Positions 44,271 through 51,715 of a stretch of 64,000 nucleotides of DNA are shown here, piece by piece (the first letter of the stretch is position 1; every line of letters starts with the position of its first letter). The translations under genes and the position numbers were made by a program. The notes beneath the pieces are model-generated. The model saw nothing but the letters and a program-made list of their open reading frames with translations, did not search any database and was not told the DNA's origin. The stretch is from DATBGO01 sp963695645. GTDB taxonomy: Bacteria; Actinomycetota; Actinomycetes; Streptosporangiales; Streptosporangiaceae. The stretch lies in contig CAVOHC010000016.1 in NCBI GenBank assembly GCA_963695645.1, positions 138,186-202,185 of the forward strand, in the 5' to 3' direction.

Positions 44271-44314
44271 GTTATTGATTGTCATCCCGCTCGCCCAGCC
44301 CGAGGAGCCCTCCC

Positions 44315-44683
44315 GTGCAGATCACCGCTTCCGCCGTGTCCCTCAACGTCGCTGACGTGGCCGCCTCCGCGGCGTTCCTGATCAGCCACTTCGGCTTCCG
44401 GCAGGAGATGGCCGCAGACGGCTTCGCCTCCCTGGCCCGCGAGGACGCCGGGATGAACGTCGTCTTCCTGCGCCGCGGCCTGCTTTTGCTGCCCGATGAC
44501 CAGCGCGACACCCACGCCGCCGGCTTGATCCTCGCGTTCGTGGTCGAGGACCTCGAGGGTGAGCTGGCCCGCCTGCGCGAGGAGGGAGTGGACATCACCA
44601 TGCCGTTGCGCGAGGAGCCCTGGGGTGAGCGCGCGTTCCAGGTCACCGACCCTAACGGCGTCATCGTCCAGCTCCTCGACTGA
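44315..44683 (+). CDS. VOC (glyoxalase/bleomycin-resistance) family protein
   Basis: A 122-residue vicinal-oxygen-chelate protein: ASAVSLNVADVAASAAFLIS (first beta-alpha unit), VVEDLEGELARLREEGVDI and AFQVTDPNGVIVQLLD (second unit, with the last acidic residues near the metal site). Members include antibiotic-sequestering proteins and small dioxygenases or isomerases; here the role is unknown but is likely controlled by the neighbouring TetR protein. The GTG at 44315 starts the conserved region. Confidence 0.85.
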   Translation: MQITASAVSLNVADVAASAAFLISHFGFRQEMAADGFASLAREDAGMNVVFLRRGLLLLPDDQRDTHAAGLILAFVVEDLEGELARLREEGVDITMPLREEPWGERAFQVTDPNGVIVQLLD

Positions 44684-44819
44684 AACGCGCCGACCGGCCA
44701 GTGACCGAGCGGCCGGGGCGGCGGACCGCTTGCCGGCCCGGCCGCAAGCCAGGACACGGGCGTGCGCCAAGAGCGCGCCGCCCCGCCATCCCGCACCACG
44801 CACACGGAGAGGCACCCTT

Positions 44820-44987
44820 ATGGCCGAGCGGACCACCAGGCGCTGGCCCGGTCTCAAGCACATCCGGCGGCCCAGGACCCGGCGAGGCTGGCTGATCACC
44901 ATCGCTGTCAGCGGCGCCATCCTCGCACTCAAGCTCACCCTCGGCCTCGCCGCTCTCGCCCTGGTCGTGCACCTGCTGGCGCATTGA
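44820..44987 (+). CDS. small single-pass membrane protein
   Basis: A 55-residue frame with GGAGAGG at good distance. The first 27 residues are basic (RRWPGLKHIRRPRTRRGW), followed by one membrane helix (LITIAVSGAILALKLTLGLA and on). It lies 136 bp after the VOC gene on the same strand and may share its transcript. No family recognised. Confidence 0.5.
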   Translation: MAERTTRRWPGLKHIRRPRTRRGWLITIAVSGAILALKLTLGLAALALVVHLLAH

Positions 44988-45261
44988 CCAAGCCTGGGGC
45001 GACCACTGGTGGCCGGCGGCGGGATGTTCTCGCCCCGCGGTGCCAACAGCTCGACCTCGAACGACACCACGGCTGCACTCCCGGCGGCGTGATCGTCCGC
45101 ATACTCCAGCGACTCCTCGCGCTGACAGCTGCTATCTGGCACAACCAGCACACCGGACAACCCATCATGCGATCGCGGACCGCCTACGACCGCCAACGGC
45201 CAAAGGGTCGCTAGGTTCGAGCGCGTCGTTACCTCAAGCTGCCAGCGTTCGGGTGTCTCGG

Positions 45262-45480
45262 TCAGCCGCTGTCCAGGCCGAAGAGCGCTTCGCCGTCACT
45301 GCCGCCCAGCAGGAATGCGAAACGGTCCAGGTCGTTACGCAGCTGCCGGGTGTCGTAGGCGCGGCTGCCGATGAAACCTGCAAGCGACGTGCCGACGCGA
45401 TCCTGGTCGCCGGCGAGCCAGTCACTGAGGAAACGCAGCATCTCGGCGAGCTCGGCGGCATCGCTGGCAGCCAGGGTCAT
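45262..45480 (-). CDS. fourth small gene of the Tn554-like element
   Basis: A 72-residue acidic protein from ATG 45480, which overlaps the tnpC stop by ATGA. It is predicted helical: SDAAELAEMLRFLSDWLAGD, then GFIGSRAYDTRQLRNDLDRF and the end AFLLGGSDGEALFGLDSG. The coupling shows that it is translated with the transposition genes. Its C-terminal part also occurs as a fragment at 35049-35088. Function unknown; an accessory or regulatory partner of TnpC is possible. Confidence 0.75.
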   Translation of the reverse strand: MTLAASDAAELAEMLRFLSDWLAGDQDRVGTSLAGFIGSRAYDTRQLRNDLDRFAFLLGGSDGEALFGLDSG

Positions 45481-45896
45481 GCCTGTGTGTGCCCGGGCCG
45501 GTGACGGGTGGCGGCTGGGCTGGTCCGCAGCTGGCCGTAGGCGCGGGCGAGTTCGCTGCGGAGCTGCTGGTTTTCGGTGTTCAGCTGCCGGATTCGCTGG
45601 CGGGCGAGTTCGAGGCGCCGTTGCAGGGAGGCGGTGCTGGCGCGCTGGTCACCAGCGGAGCTGGCGCTGGCCGCCGGCCTCGGTGCCTGGCGGGGCAGGG
45701 CGGCGAGCTTTTCTAGCAGTCCGGGCTGGGTGTAGAGCCAGGACCGGGACACCCCGGCCGTCGCGGCGAATCGGGCAAGGGTCACAGGGCCGCCGTTGAC
45801 GGTGAACCGCTGCAGCGTCTCCTCGGCGCGGGCGAGGGTTTCCTGTTGCCGGCGCCGGGCGGCGGTGAGCAGGGCGGCGCTGTTGTCAGCTCGCAT
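45477..45896 (-). CDS. tnpC: TnpC-like (DUF6262) coiled-coil transposition protein
   Basis: A 139-residue protein: LLTAARRRQQETLARAEETL, a small helix-turn-helix-like part (FAATAGVSRSWLYTQPGLLE) and a C-terminal coiled coil (LQRRLELARQRIRQLNTENQ and on). This is the layout of Tn554 TnpC/DUF6262 proteins, which influence frequency and orientation of insertion. I start at ATG 45896, 11 nt inside the end of tnpB, since the upstream extension in the frame is Ala/Pro-rich. Confidence 0.85.
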   Translation of the reverse strand: MRADNSAALLTAARRRQQETLARAEETLQRFTVNGGPVTLARFAATAGVSRSWLYTQPGLLEKLAALPRQAPRPAASASSAGDQRASTASLQRRLELARQRIRQLNTENQQLRSELARAYGQLRTSPAATRHRPGHTQA

Positions 45897-48142
45897 CGGC
45901 ACCAGCCGCGCTGCCGGCGCAGCCGCACGTGGCGGCGCAGCCGCAGTCACTGTCAAGCGCGCCGATGATGGCCAGCAGGTTCTTCTCGACGGTGCGGTTC
46001 ATCTCGGCCAGGCGGGCCTGCCCGTTCGCCTCGCCGCGGGCGATGAGTTCGCGGGTCGCTCCCAGCTGGCGGCGGTGCTCGGGCAGGAACTCCGTGGTGG
46101 TGAGGAACATCGGGCAGGTCAGGCAGGCGTTGGCGAATTCGCAGCGCTGCTGCAGCGGCAGCCCGCACCAGCCGTTGGGCAGCGCCATCTTCGCGCGGGC
46201 GAGGTTGTTCTTCATCCACTGGGCGTCGGCGAGCGGGCCGTCGGGCGGGCTGACCTCCCGGCCGTCGATGCCGACCTTGCGGGCCGCTTCCCATTTGGCC
46301 CGGATCGTCTGCTGGGATAGCCGGGCATAGCGGGCCACCATCTGGTGCGAAGAGTGATCGAGCAGACGGCGCACGACTTCCTGGGGGACGTCGCCGTTGA
46401 TGAGGCGAGTTGCGTAAGTTCATATGCCGCCATTGATGCGGTGTGACGTGGACGGGCCGGCCGAGCTCGTCGCGGACGTCGCAGCTCTCGAGCCAGGCCG
46501 TGAGCCGGTGGCGGAAGGTGTCGGGGCTGTAGGGCAGCCGCCCCTCGAAGTTGCGTTTCTCGCGGATCAGCAGGCTGGTGGCGGCGGGAAAACGTTCCCG
46601 CACGGCCTGCTGCTGGACGGCGATCGCGCCGGCGAGCGCCACGTCAATCGGCACGAGCGCGTCGCGGCGCATCTTATGGTTGCGGTAGCGCAGATAGGGT
46701 GCGCCGTGCTGGTCACGCGTCACGCAGTCAACAGCGAGCCGGCAGCCGTCACCGACGCGCAGGCCGGTGCGCATCAGCATCTCGGCCAGCAGCCGGGCCT
46801 GCGGATCAGCGAAACGTGCCAGCATGGCCGGTGATTCCAGCTGGGCCATCACGGCCTCGCTGATCCCCCGCGGCACCGGCTCCTCCAGCCGCGGGTAGTC
46901 CTCACCCCAGATGTCAGCCGCCGCGGGCAGCCCCGGCTCCCAGCCGTGCTGGCGGGCTGTGCGCAGCAGCCCGGCCAGCGCCGAAATATGAGCGGCCCGC
47001 CCCTTGGCGTTGGGATACCGCACCGCCAGGCCGGCGAGGTGGCATTCAAGGATCTCGCGGGTCAGTGCCTGCGGTCCCCGGCGCAGCTGCGGGAACGCCT
47101 CCGCCAGCCGGGTCACGGCGAGAACGCCGTTGTCCACTGCGCCCACGGAGATACCGGTCGACAGCCGCCACCGGGCCCAGCGCTTAGCCAGGTCGCGCAG
47201 CCAGCCCGCCTCGATCCGGTCGAAGCGCAGCCGGGCATCCCGGCACGGGTAGCCGAGGCGGCGGAGCTGCCAGACGTCACGGCCGAATTCGCTGTCCCAG
47301 CCCAACCCTTCGGCCAGGTCGTCCAGCCACGCCAGGGTGTCGGTGAGGAACCGGCGGGCGACGCACTTATGCTCGCGCCCGGCCCAGCCCAGCACCTCCA
47401 GCCACTGCCCGGCAGAGCGCTCGCGCAGCGACTGCGCCCCGGCCGGCAGGAGCTTCAGCAGACGGCGCAGATCACCGGGCGTGGTCTGGGTGCGTGCCTC
47501 ATCAGCGCGGCGCTGCAGGCCGTAGGCGATCTCAGCGCGCATCACCTCGGGATACCGGCGCAAGTCGAACCGGTCGCAGCCGAACGTCTCGCATTCGTGC
47601 AGGAATTCCGCCAGCGGCTGGCGGCCACGTTTGATCCAGCGGCTCACGTGCGAGTTGCACAAACCCATCCGCCCTTCGCCGTCAAGCCCGCAGTCTGGCA
47701 CCGGGCACGGCGGGCGCGGTGCTAGCGGCGGTCCCGATGCGTCTGCTGCCCAGGACGCCAGCGCGGGCCGGCCCGCACGTTCCCAGCGCGCGAAATGGGC
47801 ATTGCATAACCCGGCTTGATGACGGCCCCTCCGGCACCCTGGAGCGTCACAAGGGCGCAGCGGCCGCACCCCCTTGCGCCGCGCCGGCGCGGAGGCCACC
47901 CACTCCCCGGCCAGCGGCCGGCCCGCCAGATACCACCGGCTCCAATGAGCCGCGCACAACCGTGCGGCAGCAGACGCCCGGACGCACCCCGGAACCAGGC
48001 ACGGTGAACCGGCCAGCACCCGCCCGCCCGCGGCTGCCACAATCACGCCGCCGGTGAACTCGGGACGAAGCTCGCCGCGTAGCCGCTCCAGCCACCCCTC
48101 TGCCAGGCTGCCGCCGACGGCATGCAGCGCGCCGCCGGTCAT
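45886..48142 (-). pseudogene. tnpB: TnpB-type tyrosine recombinase with 4-nt insertion
   Basis: When the four bases ATGA at 46420-46423 are dropped, the gene encodes about 750 residues. The N-terminus has three repeats of a C-x4-C-x9/10-C-x2-H pattern (Cys48-His66, Cys98-His116, Cys146-His165), probably zinc-binding. The recombinase domain has LLAEMLMRTGLRVGDGCRL (first Arg), TPHQWRH (His-x-x-Arg), then, after the lesion, TYATRLINGDVPQEVVRRLL and DHSSHQMVARYARL with the nucleophile Tyr. A Cys-rich segment (CEFANACLTCPMF) and DCGCAATCGC end it. The insertion separates the catalytic HxxR from the Tyr. Confidence 0.88.
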
Positions 48143-49272
48143 GACGGTGCCTCAGCCAAGGCACCCGCGGCGACGAGTACCCGGCGGGCATCTTCGATCT
48201 GCAGGTGGTCATAGGTGTCGACGGTCGTGCTGACCGAGGCATGCCCCAGTAGCCGCTGGACAACCTCTGCCGGCACCCGGCGGCGCAGCTATCCGGTGGC
48301 GCACGTGTGGCGCAGCTCGTGGGCCGTGAACCGCACCCCGGTCCTATCCCGCAGCCGCCGCACCAGCCGGTCGGCATCGGCGTAACGCAGCGGCTGGCCA
48401 TACCGCGGGCCGCTCAGGTGCACGAACACGTAGTCGCTGTCCAGCGGCCCGTACTCCTCGTGCAGGTAGTCGCTGTAAAGACGGATCAGTGACGCCGCCA
48501 CCGGGACACGCCGGCCCCACGTCTTCGCCCGGGCACCGTTCGCGTTCACCCGCGCCACCACGGCCACCTCACAGCGGCCGGCATCGAAGTCCTCATGCCG
48601 CAGCCCCAGCGCCTCACCGATCCGCAGCGCCGCACTCGCCAGCAAGGTCAGCAGCAGCCGGTCGCGCAAGGTCTCGCAGGCGCGAAGCAGCCGGTCCACC
48701 TCGTCCCCGGAAAGGGCACGCGGCATCCGGCTGTGTGCCTTCAGCGCCACCGTCCGCCGCCGCTGATCACGGCCGCCCAGGTGCGCCAGGAACGGTTTCC
48801 ACGATCCCCCGGAACCGCCGCCAGGCTTCCATCTGGTCAGCAGATCCCCCAGATCGGTGCCGTGGCGCTGATGGAACTCATAAAACGACGACAGCGCCGA
48901 CAGCTTCCGGTTCACCGTCGCCGCGGTCAACGTCGCCTCCACCGACGGCAGGACACCCACCGGCGTCGTCCGCGCCCTGGGCGGCAGCCGCAGCCACGCC
49001 ACGAACCTGCCGATGTCCTCCAGGCACACCGAGTCCCACCCCAGACCGCGCACCGCGCTGAACTCGAAGAAATCACGCAGGTCATGCGCGTAGGCCCGCA
49101 CCGTATTCGGTGACCGCTCGATCGCGGTCAGGTGCGCCAGGAAACGCTCAGCTGGCCCGACGACACCATCCGCATCGACCAATGTCCACGACTCGAGCCC
49201 GGTACCGGTGACGACCAGCTGGACCCTCACCCCGCCCCCCGTCATGGACAGCGAAGATAACCGGTCCAGCAC
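48139..49272 (-). pseudogene. tnpA: TnpA-type tyrosine recombinase with in-frame amber codon
   Basis: A 377-codon frame interrupted by one TAG at 48289-48291. Before it: core-binding domain (AHLTAIERSPNTVRAYAHDL) and LLTLLASAALRIGEALGLRH with the first catalytic Arg, and FTAHELRHTCATG with His-x-x-Arg. After it: RRRVPAEVVQRLLGHASVST and VDTYDHLQIEDARR with the nucleophile Tyr. TGG-to-TAG fits the family, where an aromatic residue is expected. The last codons overlap the tnpB start (ATGA 48139-48142). Without readthrough, the product has no active Tyr. Confidence 0.88.
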
Positions 49273-49674
49273 GCCAGGTCACGTACCGCCACCGCTTCGT
49301 CACGGACGTAAACGACACAAGATCAACTGCGAGAGATAACTGCGGACAGTACGCGGCAGCTATCGACGGTCAGGCGGCGTTTGCGCCCGGCCGATATTGG
49401 CCGCACAGTGGAAGAGAGGCGCCACGAAAACCGCTGCCGAAAGTGCGGGCAAGCGCCCAGGCACGGGCAGCACCACTGACATTGTTCCGGCGCGGAAACA
49501 CTAACAGGGCATCCATTTCGGGCTCAGCCCGCCAGCAAACAGGCCAGCCCGGTCTCTGGCTGCGCCTTGGCGCATTGGCATAGTCGCCCCCCACAGTCGC
49601 AGAGTCGGCTGCGCTGAAACCTCTGCCCAGCACTGGCACATCAGGCACGAGGAAACCCGGAAGGAGGTGAGTCC
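49273..49674. other. intergenic between tnpA and xis-like gene
   Basis: A 402-bp region with the promoters of the Tn554-like operon (left) and the excisionase gene (right). No coding frame is convincing. AAGGAGGTGA at 49661-49670 is an excellent ribosome site for the xis-like gene. The right end of the Tn554-like element may fall here. Confidence 0.5.
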
Positions 49675-49863
49675 ATGAACAAACTGCTGTACCGGCCCAA
49701 GGAGGCAGCCCAACTGCTCGGCATCGGCCGGGACAAGCTCTACGACCTGATGCGCTCGGGACGGCTGCACTCGGTCAAAGACGGCCGGGCCCGGTTCATC
49801 ACAGCCAGCGCGCTGACCGAGTACGTCGCGATGCTGGAAGCCGAGGCAAACCAGGCGGCATGA
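49675..49863 (+). CDS. excisionase/HTH_17 (MerR-like) small protein
   Basis: A 62-residue protein with the excisionase-type helix-turn-helix YRPKEAAQLLGIGRDKLYDL followed by MRSGRLHSVKDGRARFI, the usual winged-helix pattern of Xis proteins in actinomycete integrative elements. Ribosome site is close to perfect. It would direct excision with a tyrosine integrase; the only integrase nearby is the broken one at 49933-50626 on the other strand, so it is probably left over from a decayed island. Confidence 0.85.
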   Translation: MNKLLYRPKEAAQLLGIGRDKLYDLMRSGRLHSVKDGRARFITASALTEYVAMLEAEANQAA

Positions 49864-49932
49864 GGCAGCAGGCGGGTAAGCCAGAGCAGGGCTACCTGAA
49901 TATCTTGTCCATCACGTCGGCGCCGGTGGTGA

Positions 49933-50626
49933 TCACGGGGGTAGCTCGTGCCGGTAGACGACCTCGGTTGTGCGGGAACTGGAGTGCCCGGCCAGGCGGG
50001 CGATCTCCTCCACCGCGATCCCGGACTCCGACATGAGGCTGACGAACGTGTGCCTCAGCTCCCTGGGTGACCAGCTACCGCCAATGCCGGCCTTCTGACA
50101 GAGTGCACGAAACCCGCGCCGAACATTCGCGTCGTCCAGCGGTTTACCCGTACTGCTGGTGAAGACCAGGCCGTGATCCTGCCACAACTCGCCCGCCGCC
50201 AGCCGGGCCGCCGCCTGCCGCTTCCGCTGCTCCCGCAGCGCCGACATCGCACTCTGCGGCAGTCCCAACGTCCGCCGGACCGCTCGGTCTTGGTGTCGCT
50301 CCCGGCCCGCACCGACCGCCACACCGCCATATTCGGCGGCACCCGATCGCCAGGCTCACCGTCCAACGAGACATGATCCCAGCGCAGCGCCCGTGCTTCT
50401 TCCGTCCGGATACCGGTGGTCAGCGACAAGATCACATAGGCATCGAGGTAATCATCGCCCTCAGCCACGCGCAGCAATGCCGCCGCCTGGTCCGCGGTCA
50501 TGGCCCTGGACGGGCGCCCGGCCTGGCCAGGCGGCGGCTTCACCAGCGCGGCGACGTTGCGCCGCACATGATCCCCGGATTCGGCGTGCCTGATGGCCCG
50601 CACCAGGCAGTTGTGCGCCAATTTCC
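49933..50626 (-). pseudogene. decayed tyrosine integrase, 5' end missing, abutting tRNA-Thr
   Basis: Minus-strand frame one reads NCLVRAIRHAESGDHVRRNV and AALVKPPPGQ, then LRVAEGDDYLDAYVILSLTT and GIRTEEARALRWDHV (first catalytic Arg); near 50273 the frame changes and the second frame gives RRTLGLPQSAMSALREQRKR, ELRHTFVSLM and LAGHSSSRTTEVVYRHELPP. So the C-terminal half of a phage/AICE-type integrase is present with one frameshift, and everything upstream of residue about 120 is absent because the tRNA begins there. This marks an old attachment site. Confidence 0.85.
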
Positions 50627-50702
50627 TGGAGCCGCCTGTCGGAATCGAACCGACGACCTGTTCATTACGAGTGAACCGCTCTGCCGACTGAGCTAAGGCG
50701 GC
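50627..50702 (-). tRNA. tRNA-Thr (anticodon CGT)
   Basis: On the minus strand: acceptor GCCGCCT/AGGCGGC, D-stem GCTC/GAGC, anticodon stem GTTCA/TGAAC with loop CTCGTAA (anticodon CGT), T-stem GTCGG/CCGAC with loop TTCGATT, discriminator T and an encoded CCA. Length 76 nt with CCA. The integrase remnant begins right at its 3' end, the usual insertion point of integrative elements. Confidence 0.97.
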
Positions 50703-50733
50703 GTGCCGCCATGAGAGCGGCAGCGCAAGGAGT

Positions 50734-51582
50734 CTACCGGTCCGCGGCCGGTTCCTGCCCTGGGTGGTACTTAGCCTCATAGGCCTGCCTGGATCCGCAC
50801 ACGCTGGCCCGCGGGCATGCGCAACGCCGTCCGTCCTCGGCCAGCTTCACCACGACCTGATCGGCAGGCACGTTGTGCCCGACCACGGTGCCCGGGCCGT
50901 CCGGGGACTCTACCGAAGAGCCAAGGCGCGGGGCCTTCTGCCGGAAGTCCTGATACAGCGGATGCTCATACTTCAGGCAACACATCAGCCGCCCGCACGC
51001 GCCAGCGATGCGTAGCGGGTTCACCGGCAGGTCCTGATCCTTGGCCATCCGCACCGACACCGGCTCGAAGTCCTTCAGAAACGTCGCGCAGCACAGGTCC
51101 CGGCCGCAGGGGCCGATCCCGCCCTGCAGCCGCGCCTCGTCGCGCGGCCCGATCTGCCGGAGCTCGACTCGCGCGCGCATCCGCTCGGCCAGTTCCCGCA
51201 CCAGCGCGCGGAAGTCGACCCGGCGCGGCGCACTGAAGTAGATCGTGAGCAAGTTAGGCGCGTCCAGGTAGTCCACCGCGATGATCTTCATCGGCAGCTC
51301 GAGCTCGCGCACCATCCGCCTGGCCGCGACCCGTGCCTCAGCCCGCCGGGCCCGGTTGGCCTCATTCCTGCTCAGATGGTCGTCGGTGGCCAGGCCCGCG
51401 CAGACCGGCAGCCCGCCGATATCATCGTCCACCCATTGCGGCGCCCAGATGCACTCAGCCACCTCAGGGCCTGAGACCGTGGGCACCAGCACCTTCGCCC
51501 CGACAGCCGGCGAATGCGGCCCGGGGTCCAGGTAGTAGAGCCGGCCGTGCCGCTCGAAGCTGACGGCCATCATCATGCCCAC
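50734..51582 (-). CDS. ricT: PSP1 domain protein (RicT/YaaT-like)
   Basis: A 282-residue PSP1 C-terminal domain protein. The metal-binding cysteines are in GGIGPCGRDLCCATFLKDF and GACGRLMCCLKYEHPLY, as in B. subtilis RicT (YaaT), a subunit of the RicAFT Fe-S complex involved in RNA processing. In actinomycetes it usually lies near holB and tmk, as here. The N-terminal start is uncertain by a few Met codons (51582 and next). An additional C-terminal Cys pair (CACPRASVC) is seen. Confidence 0.88.
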   Translation of the reverse strand: MGMMMAVSFERHGRLYYLDPGPHSPAVGAKVLVPTVSGPEVAECIWAPQWVDDDIGGLPVCAGLATDDHLSRNEANRARRAEARVAARRMVRELELPMKIIAVDYLDAPNLLTIYFSAPRRVDFRALVRELAERMRARVELRQIGPRDEARLQGGIGPCGRDLCCATFLKDFEPVSVRMAKDQDLPVNPLRIAGACGRLMCCLKYEHPLYQDFRQKAPRLGSSVESPDGPGTVVGHNVPADQVVVKLAEDGRRCACPRASVCGSRQAYEAKYHPGQEPAADR

Positions 51583-51715
51583 CCGCTCAGGCTACGGTGC
51601 AATGACAAGGGCCGTCTCCCCCGGGCTAGCCGTAATGCCCTTTAACGGGTACCGCTGCCCGATCGCCGCCGTCTGCCCGGTCCCGCCCCGGCGATAAACT
51701 CGCGCTGTCCGTGCA

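Larger units (their letters stand above)
45262..49272 (-). mobile_element. Tn554-like element: tnpA-tnpB-tnpC plus fourth small gene
   Basis: Four leftward genes, each overlapping the next by 4-11 nt, match the Tn554 transposition set: two tyrosine recombinases (TnpA, TnpB) and a small coiled-coil TnpC, followed by a 72-residue gene not present in classic Tn554. Terminal repeats are not expected for Tn554 elements and none were seen, so the ends are unknown and the coordinates only cover the genes. Both recombinase genes carry lesions, so the copy cannot move by itself. Confidence 0.8.

Noticed and set aside
45953..46419. Tail of the unshifted tnpB frame, rich in Arg, Pro and His
   Set aside because: The alternate frame in the same region has clear recombinase residues (LLDHSSHQMVARYARL), so this tail is only out-of-frame reading after the 4-nt insertion.
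45262..50626. Prophage
   Set aside because: There are recombinases and an excisionase but no capsid, tail, terminase or lysis genes.
50627..50650. Direct repeat of the tRNA-Thr 3' end marking the other end of the island
   Set aside because: I looked by eye for a second copy in the accessory region and did not find one; a computed search is needed.
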